Positions 8,668-17,400 of a stretch of 64,000 nt of DNA are shown here, piece by piece; position 1 is the first letter of the stretch; each line of letters starts with the position of its first letter. The notes below the pieces were generated by a model, which was not told the DNA's origin, did no database searches, and worked only from the letters and a program-made list of their open reading frames with translations. This stretch comes from JALOPX01 sp041309605 (GTDB taxonomy: Bacteria; Krumholzibacteriota; Krumholzibacteriia; Krumholzibacteriales; Krumholzibacteriaceae), in the NCBI GenBank assembly GCA_041309605.1, contig JBFYZH010000115.1, positions 19,388 through 83,387 on the forward strand, given 5' to 3'. The position numbers were made by a program, and so were the translations under genes.

Positions 8668-10417
8668 GGAGTATCACCCCCCGGCCGCTTCGGCCGTCCA
8701 CCCTGATTTCGAGAGGCCGGTCGAGCCTCACATGCCTGACGTGTTCGGTCGTCGCGGCGGGCGGCTGCGAGTCGAGCCACTTCCAGTCTATCAGATATTC
8801 TCCGTCATGTTGAACGGAGAAATAGAATATCCTGAAACTCGTGACGTTGTGGAAAAAGTGCGATCCCTGGCTGAGGTTGAAATTCATGTCGGGAAGGGAC
8901 GCTTCTACGATCACCTTCGCGCCGGAAATCTGGCTGAAATCGACCGGTATCCCGCCGGACGGGTCGGTCGTTCCCCAGCGCCCGAATCCTATCAGGATAT
9001 AGGGCTTTTTAGCGCCGGTCAGTTCGCGGTTGAATCGCTCGATCTCCTTTGCGATCGCGCCGGTGCCGGCCGCGTCGAAACGTTCCGGATCGACGTAAAG
9101 TATGTCGGTAATGTCGCCCAGGGTGCCGTTGCCGAGGACCGTCTTCGAGGCGAGAACGGCCCGGGCGCTGGAAAGCTCCTCTTCGGGCACTTCGACCTTC
9201 GCGTCGGAAACGACCATCGGCCTTACCTGCAGAAACCCGAAATGCGCCGGCGAGCAGTACTCCCGCTCGAGGGTCATGGCGAATTCGATCTCCACCATCG
9301 TCCCGATAGTGTCCTCGCAAAGCTTCAATACCGTCCTCAGGACCTCGGTGAGCGGTATGACGCCGGCCTTGAGGATCGGGGAGAAATCGAGGACACGAGG
9401 TCCCGCGGCCTCGATTCCCATCTCGATCCTCTCGTCGTACGGAAGGTATGTCGAGGCTATATGGCGCAGGGTCCCGTCGTATTCGCCGTCCTCGATACCG
9501 CACCTTACGAGGTACTCGGTCTCGAGTATCGGATTGTAGACCGGAGGCGCGCCCATGTTGACGGCCCAGAATCCGGTCTGCGAATTCTTGAGCATGTCGC
9601 CGATCGATTTGAACGGCGGGTTCGCCTGGGGCCAGGCCGGCGAGAAGGCCCACGACACCCCTTCGTCGACGATGGTCCGGCCGAGGCCGAGGGCCAGTTC
9701 GACGATCCCCTCGCCCGGCCGGGCGTTGCCGGTCGGATAGAAATTGTACGAGCGCATGACCCCCGATATATGGGGGTAGAAACGGGTGTCGAACCTCGTC
9801 CCGACTATCTCCTGGACGATCACCGCCATCTTTTCGTCGATCGTCGCGTGGTGCGTCGCCTTCATGTAATTGCCCGCGGATTTGAAGAAAGTGGAGGCGT
9901 AGACGAACTTGATCGCCTCGGAGAGTTTCCTGAAACGCGAATCGGCGTCGGGCTGGTTGTTGGAGACCATCTTCGTCGCGTAGACGCTGGCGAACGGTTC
10001 GAACATCGCGTCTTCCAGAAGGCTCGAGGAGCGTATCGCCAGCGGCGAATGGACCTGCTCGACGAGGGAGCGCAGGTCTCCGACGAGGCGCACGGGGAGG
10101 GTCGCCTTCTGGAAGGCGTGCGCTATGAGGTCGTCGCGGTCTCCCGAGTAGGCGATATCGAAGAGATTGTTCTCCTTCATGAAAAGGTCGAAGAACTCGG
10201 TGGTAATCACGCTCAGGGTGGGGATCGTTATCGAAATGTCGGGTTCGTACGATCTGCACGGCTTCGACTCGAGGATGGTCTTCATCCTTGCCAGGCCGTG
10301 CGCCTTGCCGCCGAGCTCGCCCGAACCCATGTAGGTGAAACGGTGGCTGCCGTCGAAAAAATGCCGGTCAAACCGGGTAAGGGAGGCGTGATGGGGGCTG
10401 TATTCTTTCCCGGGCAT
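8660..10417 (-). CDS. PEP/pyruvate-binding domain protein
   Basis: 585 residues, a shorter relative of the downstream protein. The ATP-binding half is clear: GSGELGGKAHGLARM near residue 31, IRSSSLLEDAMFEPF near residue 134, an ALGLGRTIVDEG segment and a QVRPMV strand near 400. The GFGRWG motif and a conserved SQGSHFFHN segment follow. There is no catalytic-His swivelling domain and no nucleotidyltransferase part. Its stop (8660-8662) overlaps the start of the 1075-residue gene by eight bases. Two tandem, non-identical members suggest a heteromeric complex or regulator/target pair. I cannot name the reaction. Confidence 0.75.
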   Translation of the reverse strand: MPGKEYSPHHASLTRFDRHFFDGSHRFTYMGSGELGGKAHGLARMKTILESKPCRSYEPDISITIPTLSVITTEFFDLFMKENNLFDIAYSGDRDDLIAHAFQKATLPVRLVGDLRSLVEQVHSPLAIRSSSLLEDAMFEPFASVYATKMVSNNQPDADSRFRKLSEAIKFVYASTFFKSAGNYMKATHHATIDEKMAVIVQEIVGTRFDTRFYPHISGVMRSYNFYPTGNARPGEGIVELALGLGRTIVDEGVSWAFSPAWPQANPPFKSIGDMLKNSQTGFWAVNMGAPPVYNPILETEYLVRCGIEDGEYDGTLRHIASTYLPYDERIEMGIEAAGPRVLDFSPILKAGVIPLTEVLRTVLKLCEDTIGTMVEIEFAMTLEREYCSPAHFGFLQVRPMVVSDAKVEVPEEELSSARAVLASKTVLGNGTLGDITDILYVDPERFDAAGTGAIAKEIERFNRELTGAKKPYILIGFGRWGTTDPSGGIPVDFSQISGAKVIVEASLPDMNFNLSQGSHFFHNVTSFRIFYFSVQHDGEYLIDWKWLDSQPPAATTEHVRHVRLDRPLEIRVDGRSGRGVILHE

Positions 10418-10502
10418 CGCAGGCGGCCTCGCTCCGAAAGGGTTGTCCGGCCGGTCATTGTCCCGTCGCGCGCGGCGTTTCTGTTTCGGCCGGATGCGAA
10501 CC

Positions 10503-10529
10503 GTCCCGGCCGGTGCTGCCGGCCGGGAC
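10503..10529 (-). terminator. Hairpin downstream of glutamate dehydrogenase
   Basis: A perfect 11-base stem (GTCCCGGCCGG with its complement) and a 5-base loop lie 29 bases after the gdhA stop, in the gap before the next gene on the same strand. No strong T-run follows, so termination may be partial. Confidence 0.5.
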
Positions 10530-10557
10530 AGGCAAATACCTTGAAAGGACGTCTCGT

Positions 10558-11844
10558 TTATACCCAGCCGCGGTCCTTGCAGGCCTGCGCCACGCGTCCG
10601 ACCGCTATGACATAGGCCGCGTCGCGCATGTAGAGTTTCTTCTTCTTCGCAAGGTCGCTCACCGCGTTGAACGCCGAAGTCATCTTCGTGTCCAGTTTGC
10701 CGAGCACTTCGTCCTTTTCCCAGAAATAGTTCATGTTCGACTGAACCTGCTCGAAGTAGCTGCAGGTGACGCCGCCGGCGTTGGCCAGCAGGTCGGGGAT
10801 CATGAAGATGCCGCGTTCGTGGATCGCCTTGTCCGCTTCGGGAGTGGTGGGGCCGTTGGCTCCCTCGGCTATTATCTTTACCGTCTTGCTTATCTTGTCC
10901 ACGTTCTTGCCCGTGATCTGGTGTTCGAGAGCCGCCGGGATGAGTATGTCGACATCCTGTTCGATCCAGGCATCTCCGGGGAGCACCTCGTAACCGTGCT
11001 CCTTGGCGAGGGCCTTGTCGATCCCGCCGAAACGGTCGGTAATGCTCCTGAGGGTGGCAAGGTCGACTCCGTCCTCTTTATGGAATGAATAGGACGTCTG
11101 GTCCTTCTGGTCCCAGCTCGATACGCAGACGACCTTGCCCCAGATCTGGTTGTACAGATCGATCGCGTACTGGGCGACGTTGCCGAACCCCTGGACGCTC
11201 GCCTTCGTTTCGCTCGCGGGGATGTCGAGCTGTTTCAAAGCCTCGCGCACGGTGAAGATGACTCCGTACCCGGTCGCCTCTGTCCGGCCGAGCGATCCGC
11301 CCATGCCGACCGGCTTGCCGGTGATGAAGCCCGGAAGGCGCTGGCCGTGTATCGTTTCGAACTCGTCGAGCATCCAGAGCATGTGCTGGGCGCTCGTCAT
11401 CACGTCGGGCGCGGGGACGTCCTTCAGGGGGCCCATGTCTTTTGCGAGGTGGCGTATCCATCCGCGGCAGATCGCCTCCTGTTCGCGCATGCTCAGGTTG
11501 TGCGGATCGCAGATGATGCCGCCCTTGCCGCCCCCGAGCGGGATGTCCACGACGGAGCATTTCCAGGTCATCCACATCGCGAGCGCCCTTACCGTATCTA
11601 TCGTTTCCATGGGATGGAAACGGATGCCGCCCTTGGCGGGGCCTCTCGCGTCGTTGTGCTGTACGCGGAATCCCCTGAAGACCTTTACGGTCCCGTCATC
11701 CATCCTCACGGGAATGCTTACGTGGTACTCTCTGAGGTTGTACCGTAACAATTCCTTCGTGCCCTGATCGAGATCGAGGATTTCCGCGACCTTGTCGAAC
11801 TGGGCCTGGGCCATTTCGAAGGGATTGAACGATTTTTCTGCCAT
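10558..11844 (-). CDS. gdhA: Glutamate dehydrogenase (Glu/Leu/Phe/Val family)
   Basis: 428 residues, the usual length for hexameric GDH. It shows the substrate region VQHNDARGPAKGGIRFHP (about residues 63-80), the second glycine/lysine motif DIPLGGGKGGI near residue 100, the catalytic stretch KDVPAPDVMT and the Rossmann glycines VQGFGNVAQY near 215. It interconverts glutamate and 2-oxoglutarate plus ammonia in the cytoplasm. Coenzyme preference cannot be read with certainty. AGGAG lies seven bases before the ATG, and a strong promoter and downstream hairpin frame it as a single-gene unit. Confidence 0.95.
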   Translation of the reverse strand: MAEKSFNPFEMAQAQFDKVAEILDLDQGTKELLRYNLREYHVSIPVRMDDGTVKVFRGFRVQHNDARGPAKGGIRFHPMETIDTVRALAMWMTWKCSVVDIPLGGGKGGIICDPHNLSMREQEAICRGWIRHLAKDMGPLKDVPAPDVMTSAQHMLWMLDEFETIHGQRLPGFITGKPVGMGGSLGRTEATGYGVIFTVREALKQLDIPASETKASVQGFGNVAQYAIDLYNQIWGKVVCVSSWDQKDQTSYSFHKEDGVDLATLRSITDRFGGIDKALAKEHGYEVLPGDAWIEQDVDILIPAALEHQITGKNVDKISKTVKIIAEGANGPTTPEADKAIHERGIFMIPDLLANAGGVTCSYFEQVQSNMNYFWEKDEVLGKLDTKMTSAFNAVSDLAKKKKLYMRDAAYVIAVGRVAQACKDRGWV

Positions 11845-11885
11845 GGTCTCACTCTCCTAAAAAAAATTGGTTAACAGACATGGTT

Positions 11886-11914
11886 AAATTAATGTTTTAT
11901 TCCGTAATTGTCAA
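11886..11914 (-). promoter_or_regulatory. Promoter of gdhA
   Basis: Read on the minus strand, TTGACA (11914-11909) is followed after 17 bases by TAATTT (11891-11886). The gene starts 42 bases after the -10 box. Two GGTTAA direct repeats spaced by seven bases (around 11868-11886) overlap the start region and could be a regulator site. Confidence 0.55.
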
Positions 11915-11997
11915 GGAGGATCGGATTTATTGAAGGGCCGGTTCCCGGAAGCGACGTAACTGTGCAACCGACTGTCATTAAATAATATATATACAAA

Positions 11998-12025
11998 GAG
12001 CGGAAGGCCGGACGGCCTTCCGCTC
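11998..12025 (-). terminator. Terminator of the metal-response operon
   Basis: A perfect 12-base stem (GAGCGGAAGGCC and complement) with a GGAC-type four-base loop lies 50 bases past the stop of the Cys-rich protein gene. On the minus strand it is followed by TTTG and an AT-rich stretch, a good intrinsic terminator. Confidence 0.75.
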
Positions 12026-12074
12026 GATTGTCGCCCGAGAGGGGGCTCAGGCGGGGTCTCATGTGGGGTATTCA

Positions 12075-12803
12075 CTATTTCTTTTCTATGACCTTGATCT
12101 CCTGGCATTTCTTAAGGCATTCGTCCGTGCACTGGCTCTTGTCTGTATGGCCGCATCCCATCGTTTCGCACTGGACCTTTATGACCTTCATGTCGCATCC
12201 CATTTCTTTGCCGTCTCTGACGCCGCATCCGCCCGCGCCCATTCCTTCCCCGCGGCAGCCCGAGCCGCCCATGCGGGAGCGGCCGTCCTTGCCCATCGTG
12301 CAGCAATGGCCGCGCTCGCCCGACATGCTTCCGTGCCCCTCACGGCCCATCATGCAGCCGTGTCCGCCCATCTCACCCGTGCAACAGCCCCGGCCCATGC
12401 CGCATCCATGGTGGCTCATGAACGTCTTGAACTGATCGGCTGAAAGGAGCTTGCGCACTTCAAGCAGGAAATCGTGGCGGTTGCTCATCAGCGCCGCCTG
12501 CACGTCGCGCATCTCGGCGGCGAGCTTGTCGATCGTCTTGCGGCCGGGATTGTCGGAAGTGAATTCCTTGAACAGCTGTTCGTGTATCCCGTCCCTCTTC
12601 TTTTCCAGATCGACGTTCCTGAGTTTGAGATCGATCCCGAGCTTTTCGATCTTCAGCGACGTTTCCTTGTCGAGTTTCTGCATAGATTCCTGGCAGCTCT
12701 TCTCGCATTCCTTCGCCTTCATCGGTTCGCCCTGCGCGAACAGGTAGACGGGAAGGACCGCCGCGATCATGATCGCGGTCAGGATAAACAGACCTTTTCT
12801 CAT
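12075..12803 (-). CDS. Exported CpxP/Spy-like protein with Cys/His/Met-rich metal-binding tail
   Basis: The ATG at 12803 is chosen: GGAAAGGAAA precedes it, it overlaps the upstream stop as ATGA, and it opens a signal peptide (MRKGLFILTAIMIAA, cleavage after LFAQ). Residues about 30-130 are helical and charged, with the LSADQ segment seen in Spy/CpxP/ZraP periplasmic chaperone-sensors. From HHGC at about 131 to the end the protein is a low-complexity domain rich in Gly, Met, His and with 14 cysteines. This should bind soft metal ions such as copper, nickel or zinc; which one is not visible. It is the last gene of the sigma/anti-sigma operon and probably its effector. Confidence 0.7.
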   Translation of the reverse strand: MRKGLFILTAIMIAAVLPVYLFAQGEPMKAKECEKSCQESMQKLDKETSLKIEKLGIDLKLRNVDLEKKRDGIHEQLFKEFTSDNPGRKTIDKLAAEMRDVQAALMSNRHDFLLEVRKLLSADQFKTFMSHHGCGMGRGCCTGEMGGHGCMMGREGHGSMSGERGHCCTMGKDGRSRMGGSGCRGEGMGAGGCGVRDGKEMGCDMKVIKVQCETMGCGHTDKSQCTDECLKKCQEIKVIEKK

Positions 12804-13330
12804 TTCGTTTCCTTTCCGAGCGAGTCGGCCCCGGAGCATTCTTTCTCCAGATACATGCACTTGCGGTCCGGACTGCACCCGATGAATAACATGAACCTTT
12901 CCCTCTCCGCCGGATCCAGGATCGAATGCGACCTAAGAAGCTTTCTCACGATCGACTTCTCGAGATCGCTCTGGAGGGTCGAAATGCCGTCCACCTTGTC
13001 CATGATCGCCTTGCTGTCGGGGCTGGCGGCATGAAAAAGGTCGAGCAGTTCGCTTCTCTCCCTGCCGATCCTTTCCCTGATCCCTTCCTCCGCGGAGCAC
13101 GCTCTGAGCATCTCCCGCTCCACGAACTTCGTCTTGCTGTCGCAAAGACCGATTTCCGTCGCGAGGCGGTGACTTCTTTTCCTGCAGGATTCCTCGGGAT
13201 CGCAGCGCCTGATCTCCATCCTGTCAGCGGCCTTCCCGTGCGCGCGCCAGTGAACGGCGACGGTCCCCAGAACCGCCGCGTTGAAGGACAGGGAGACGAT
13301 GAGAGCGGCTTTCAGTTTCCAGCTAGACAT
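12800..13330 (-). CDS. CnrX/ZraP-type periplasmic metal-sensor-like protein
   Basis: 176 residues with an N-terminal membrane anchor (LKAALIVSLSFNAAVLGTVAV) and a mostly alpha-helical periplasmic part with cysteines and His-Arg pairs (RRCDPEESC, GLCDSK, RACSAE, GCSPDRKC, KECSG). Length, anchor and helical hairpin resemble the heavy-metal-resistance family that includes CnrX, NccX, ZraP and CpxP. Two ATGs are in tandem; the second (13330) has better spacing to AGGAGG. The start overlaps the anti-sigma stop and the end overlaps the next gene by ATGA. Position directly after an anti-sigma factor suggests it modulates sigma release, as CnrX does. That is inference. Confidence 0.6.
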   Translation of the reverse strand: MSSWKLKAALIVSLSFNAAVLGTVAVHWRAHGKAADRMEIRRCDPEESCRKRSHRLATEIGLCDSKTKFVEREMLRACSAEEGIRERIGRERSELLDLFHAASPDSKAIMDKVDGISTLQSDLEKSIVRKLLRSHSILDPAERERFMLFIGCSPDRKCMYLEKECSGADSLGKETK

Positions 13331-13790
13331 CATCCCCTCCTTCCTCCGGCAGCAACAGTGTCTCTCCGAGCGATCCCGGAGGGAAGGCCCCGAGGTAATC
13401 CATTTCCGTCACTTCGGCCTGCTGAACGGAGGGCGCGGCGCCGAAATCCGCCATCACGTACCCGCCGGCCTTGACGCCGAGGAGTATCACGGCGGCGGCC
13501 GCCGCCGCTATTCCCGCCTTCCACCATGCGGAATGGCGACTTTCGAGGTCCGCCTGTCCCGGCATCCCTTCCACGCGACCCGCCAAAGCGAGGATCTTTT
13601 CCAGCAGGCCGGCCGACGGTTCGGTCCGCGCCAGGCCGCGATGAAGGCCGGTGATGGCGGCGAGGGACTCGTGAAACTCCCTGCATTCCCTGCATGATCC
13701 GAGGTGAAGCATGAGTTTTTCCTCCTCGGAGCGGGTCGCCTCGGCGTCGATCATCCTCGATACAAGTTTCCGGAAATCACGGCAATCCAT
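13323..13790 (-). CDS. Membrane anti-sigma factor with zinc-binding (ZAS) domain
   Basis: 155 residues. The N-terminal cytoplasmic domain has the HX3CX2C zinc motif (HLGSCREC, about residues 29-36) that clamps ECF sigma factors. A single membrane helix (GIAAAAAAVILLGV, about 92-106) and a short periplasmic tail follow. The ATG at 13790 is preceded by AGGAGGAA; a TTG three bases earlier is the alternative. It lies 76 bases after the ECF sigma gene and overlaps the sensor gene, the expected order for a co-regulated sigma/anti-sigma module. Confidence 0.85.
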   Translation of the reverse strand: MDCRDFRKLVSRMIDAEATRSEEEKLMLHLGSCRECREFHESLAAITGLHRGLARTEPSAGLLEKILALAGRVEGMPGQADLESRHSAWWKAGIAAAAAAVILLGVKAGGYVMADFGAAPSVQQAEVTEMDYLGAFPPGSLGETLLLPEEGGDDV

Positions 13791-13865
13791 CAAAATTCCT
13801 CCTGCTATATGTGCAAACGGATCGTTTCTTAAAAACTTGCTGAAAAAATCGCTCGCGCCATGAAT

Positions 13866-14441
13866 TTATTTGCCGCGCCGCCCTTCCGTCCTGAAATCCC
13901 CGAGCATCCTGCCGAGCCTTTCGCGTGCCCTGAAAAGGATCGATTCGACGGCCGGAACCGTAAGGCCGGTGCTTTCGGCGATCTGGGCGTAGGTCATTTC
14001 CGCCGTAACGCGCAGCTCCAGGACCGCCCGCCATGCGGCCGGAAGCTTTTCGAGCGCCCTGCCGTAACGCTCCTGGAGCTGGGCGGTTTCGGCGTTCTCG
14101 TCGGGAAGGGCCGTTCTGCTTCCGACCTGCAGGATTTCTTCATCCCCGGCGAGATCCTCGAAGCCGACGAAGTCGCCGCTTTTCTGTTTTCTCCTGTGGT
14201 CGATGAGCAGGTTTGCGGCGACCCTGTAAAGGTACGTCCTGAAGGTCGCGTTCTCGCGGATCTCGTAGGCGGCTCCGAGCAGTTTGATGAAAAGCTGCTG
14301 GGTGAGATCCTCGGAATCCTCGATCGAACAGCCGGATCTCAGGAAAAAATTGTAGAAAGGCGTGCGGTACCGTTCTACGAGAATGCGGAAGGCGTGGGTG
14401 TCGCCCCTGCGGATCATTTTTATGAGAGTGCGGTCGTCCAA
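13866..14441 (-). CDS. ECF RNA polymerase sigma factor
   Basis: 191 residues with sigma region 2 (AFRILVERYRTPFYNFFLR, SEDLTQQLFIKLL, TFRTYLYRVAANLLIDHRR) and region 4 (LPAAWRAVLELRVTAEMTYAQIAEST, then VPAVESILFRARERL). The start is a TTG with GGGGGAT upstream; no better ATG exists, as the next in-frame ATG would cut region 2. It should direct transcription of its own operon and envelope or metal-stress genes when released by the anti-sigma factor encoded next. It follows typA by 33 bases on the same strand, so read-through from typA is possible. Confidence 0.9.
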   Translation of the reverse strand: MDDRTLIKMIRRGDTHAFRILVERYRTPFYNFFLRSGCSIEDSEDLTQQLFIKLLGAAYEIRENATFRTYLYRVAANLLIDHRRKQKSGDFVGFEDLAGDEEILQVGSRTALPDENAETAQLQERYGRALEKLPAAWRAVLELRVTAEMTYAQIAESTGLTVPAVESILFRARERLGRMLGDFRTEGRRGK

Positions 14442-14474
14442 TTCGGTATCCCCCGGCTCGATGATTTCGGAGGC

Positions 14475-16322
14475 TCAGAGGGCGCAGGAGGTGTCGGGAG
14501 GCGCGGTTCTGTACGTATTTCTTTTCTGCGCGGACAGGATCGTCTTTTTCAGCCTGATCGATTTCGGCGTTATTTCGACCATCTCGTCGTCACGGATAAA
14601 ATCCAGGGCCCACTCGATCGTTATCGGTCTTACGGCCGTCAAAACGACCGCTTCGTCCTTTCCCGCGGCACGCATATTGGAGAGTTTCTTCTCCCTCGCC
14701 TGGTTCACGTTGAGGTCGCCGTCGCGGTTGTGCTCGCCGATGATCATTCCTTCGTAGGCGGGATCTCCGGGCCGCACGAAGATCTGCCCGCGCGGTTCCA
14801 GGTTGAACAGGGCGTACGCCACGGCATTGCCCGGCCTGTCGGCGACAAGGGAGCCGGTGAACCTGGACTGGAAATCCCCCCTGTACTCCTCGTAATCCTC
14901 GAGGTAAGAGTTCATGATTCCCGTCCCCTTCGTGTCGGTGAGAAAATCGTTGCGGTAACCGATCAGCGACCGTGAAGGGATGGAAAATTCGATCCTCACG
15001 CGCCCGCTTCCGTTGTTGACGAGATTTGTCATTTTTCCTTTTCGCTGGGACAGCTTTTCCGCGACAACCCCGAGAAAACCCTCGTCGCAGTCTATGAAGA
15101 GCCGCTCGATCGGTTCGAGTTTGCGGCCGTTCCTGTATTTGTAAATGACATGGGGGCGGCCGACGCAGAACTCGAATCCTTCGCGCCGCATCGTCTCTAT
15201 CAATATGGCGAGCTGAAATTCGCCGCGGCCCTTGACTATCATGCTGTCCCTGTCCTCGGACTCCTCGACCTGTATGGCCACGTTCATAAGCGTTTCCTTG
15301 TACAGGCGCTCGCGTATTTTCGCCGACTGCACGAATTTTCCCTCCAGGCCGCTGAAGGGGGAATCGTTGATCGTGAATCTCATCGAGATGGTCGGTTCGT
15401 CCACGGTGATCCGCTTGAGGGGCTTTGGAGATTCCTTCGTGCAGATCGTATCGCCGATCTTCACGTCGTCGATCCCCGAAAGAACGACGATATCGCCCGG
15501 CTCGATCGAAAGGGCCGGCTTGAAGGTCATCCCTTCGTATTTCTGGAGTTTTGTGACCTTCAGCGGGATCTGTTGGTTGTCCGAATTGATGCACACCAGG
15601 TTCTTGTTCGAGCTCACCGTCCCGTTGACGATCTTTCCGATCGCGAGCCTGCCGAGGTAGTCCGAATATCCGAGATCGGATACGAGCATCTGGAACGGTT
15701 CCCTGGGGTCGTGAACCGGTGGGGGGACCTCATGGAGTATCGTGTCGAAGAGGATGTGAAGGTCGCCCGTTTTATCCGATATCTTTTTCTTCGCGACGCC
15801 GTCGCGGCCGATCGCGTACATGTATGGGAAATCGACCTGGCCTTCGCTCGCGCCGAGGTCTATGAAGAGATCGTAAATGGCGTCGAGAACGACATCGGGC
15901 TGAGCGTCCTTGCGGTCGATCTTGTTGATCACCACGATGACCTTAAGACCCGATTCGAGAGCCTTCTTTAGCACGAAACGGGTCTGGGGCAGCGGGCCTT
16001 CGCAGGCGTCAACGAGGAGCAGCGCGCCGTCCACCATCGAAAGCGCCCTTTCCACCTCGCCGCCGAAATCGGAGTGCCCGGGCGTGTCGACGATGTTGAT
16101 CTTTACGCCCTTCCACGAGACGGAGCAGTTCTTCGCGGCGATCGTGATCCCTCTTTCGCGCTCCAGGTCCATCGTGTCCATCAGCCGTTCGTTGACCGCC
16201 TGTCCCTCGCGGAACATCCCGCTTTGCTTGAACATCGCGTCCACGAGCGTGGTCTTGCCATGATCGACATGGGCGATTATGGCGATATTCCTGATCCCCG
16301 TATTTTTAACAAGCCGTTTCAT
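14475..16322 (-). CDS. typA: Ribosome-associated GTPase TypA/BipA
   Basis: 615 residues, full family length. The G domain has AHVDHGKTTLVDAMFKQSG (G1), the G3 motif DTPGHSDFGGEV and NKIDRKDAQ (G4). The elongation-factor-like domains and the C-terminal TypA domain (GTGIMNSYLEDYEEYRG, GQIFVRPGDPAYEGMIIGEH) follow. It binds the ribosome in a GTP-dependent way and aids 50S assembly and stress adaptation. The start ATG at 16322 gives the expected MKRLVKNTGIRNIAIIAHVDHG. The 262 bases upstream (16323-16584) contain no gene and no obvious signal. Confidence 0.96.
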   Translation of the reverse strand: MKRLVKNTGIRNIAIIAHVDHGKTTLVDAMFKQSGMFREGQAVNERLMDTMDLERERGITIAAKNCSVSWKGVKINIVDTPGHSDFGGEVERALSMVDGALLLVDACEGPLPQTRFVLKKALESGLKVIVVINKIDRKDAQPDVVLDAIYDLFIDLGASEGQVDFPYMYAIGRDGVAKKKISDKTGDLHILFDTILHEVPPPVHDPREPFQMLVSDLGYSDYLGRLAIGKIVNGTVSSNKNLVCINSDNQQIPLKVTKLQKYEGMTFKPALSIEPGDIVVLSGIDDVKIGDTICTKESPKPLKRITVDEPTISMRFTINDSPFSGLEGKFVQSAKIRERLYKETLMNVAIQVEESEDRDSMIVKGRGEFQLAILIETMRREGFEFCVGRPHVIYKYRNGRKLEPIERLFIDCDEGFLGVVAEKLSQRKGKMTNLVNNGSGRVRIEFSIPSRSLIGYRNDFLTDTKGTGIMNSYLEDYEEYRGDFQSRFTGSLVADRPGNAVAYALFNLEPRGQIFVRPGDPAYEGMIIGEHNRDGDLNVNQAREKKLSNMRAAGKDEAVVLTAVRPITIEWALDFIRDDEMVEITPKSIRLKKTILSAQKRNTYRTAPPDTSCAL

Positions 16323-16584
16323 CGACGAACCTTCATGCGTTGAGATTCTTCATCCGCGCGGAACGGCCCGGCCTTTTGTCCCTGTCCGCCCGTTCCGCCT
16401 GTGGCCGGTAGGGGACAGCGCCGGTCCGCCCGAAGGGGCGGGAATTTGTCCACGAAAGATAAGCTTTTCCGGCGCCGTGTCAACAGCCAAGAAAAGGGAG
16501 CCGCCGGAGGAAGAAAGGGATTGCCCTCGGAAAAGGGGGGGGCGCCGCGTGATCCGGGGGGAGGTCGATCGGGGAGAGAGGCGC

Positions 16585-17400
16585 TCAGGCCCCTGAATTC
16601 TCCCGCCCCGCGATGAACCCCCGGACCGTCCGGTAAAGCCCTTCGGGGTTCTCCGTGGCCATGGAGTGTCCGGCCCCGGCTATGTAAAACAGGGGCACCC
16701 CCGAGGCCTGGAGCAGTTTCTCGGCCGGGTAAAGTCCCCGGTTTCTTTCTCCATATATATAGCACGCGTTTTTCAGCCGGGACAGCCTGCCGACGAGCGC
16801 CGAAGTGGAGCCTTCCACCGTGTGAACGGCGCTGCGATACAGCGCGGTCCCTGAAGCGGTCGAAAAGGTTTCGAGGTATTCGAGGAGAACGGGGTCCTCC
16901 AGGCCGGCTTCCTCGAATTCCCTCTCGAGCTCCTCTCTTCCGAACCCGACGAAATCCTCCAGCGACATGTCGGCGACCCTTCCCGTCATGAAGCAGTCTT
17001 CCCGAAGCAGGTTCCCCTCCAGGTCGGCGAACGAAAGGACGCGGCCGGACGCCGTTTCGGCCATATTCATCCCCACAAGGCCGCCCATCGAATGCGCGAC
17101 AAGGTGGAACGATTCGATTTTCAGTTCGTCGAGCGCCAGGAGCGTGACGCGGGCCTGTTCGTCCATCCCGTATCCGAAATCATCCGGGGCGCGGCTCCGG
17201 CCGAACCCGGGCAGGTCGATCGCCGCCAGCGTGAAATCCTCGAGGAAGGGCGAATCGAAGGCGTGCCGGAAATGTTCCTTCGCCGATCCGAATCCGTGGA
17301 TGAAAACAACGGTCCCGCCACGCCTTTCCGATACGCGGCAGGCGATCTCGAACCCTCCGGGGACTTTCAGGATTTTGTCGTTTGCGTTCATGCGCGTCAT
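16585..17400 (-). CDS. Alpha/beta hydrolase
   Basis: 271 residues with the oxyanion region VVFIHGFGSAKEHFRHAF (about 31-48), the nucleophile elbow HSMGG (Ser near 106), an acid and the catalytic His in GAGHSMATENPEGLYR near the C-terminus. No signal peptide, so it acts in the cytoplasm. The substrate is unknown; esterases, lipases and C-C hydrolases share this fold. The ATG at 17400 is followed by a second in frame at 17391. Confidence 0.85.
   Translation of the reverse strand: MTRMNANDKILKVPGGFEIACRVSERRGGTVVFIHGFGSAKEHFRHAFDSPFLEDFTLAAIDLPGFGRSRAPDDFGYGMDEQARVTLLALDELKIESFHLVAHSMGGLVGMNMAETASGRVLSFADLEGNLLREDCFMTGRVADMSLEDFVGFGREELEREFEEAGLEDPVLLEYLETFSTASGTALYRSAVHTVEGSTSALVGRLSRLKNACYIYGERNRGLYPAEKLLQASGVPLFYIAGAGHSMATENPEGLYRTVRGFIAGRENSGA

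Noticed and set aside
8639..10615. Large plus-strand open frames opposite the PEP-binding genes
   Set aside because: Arg/Asp-rich mirror translations of the minus-strand genes without ribosome sites or family motifs.
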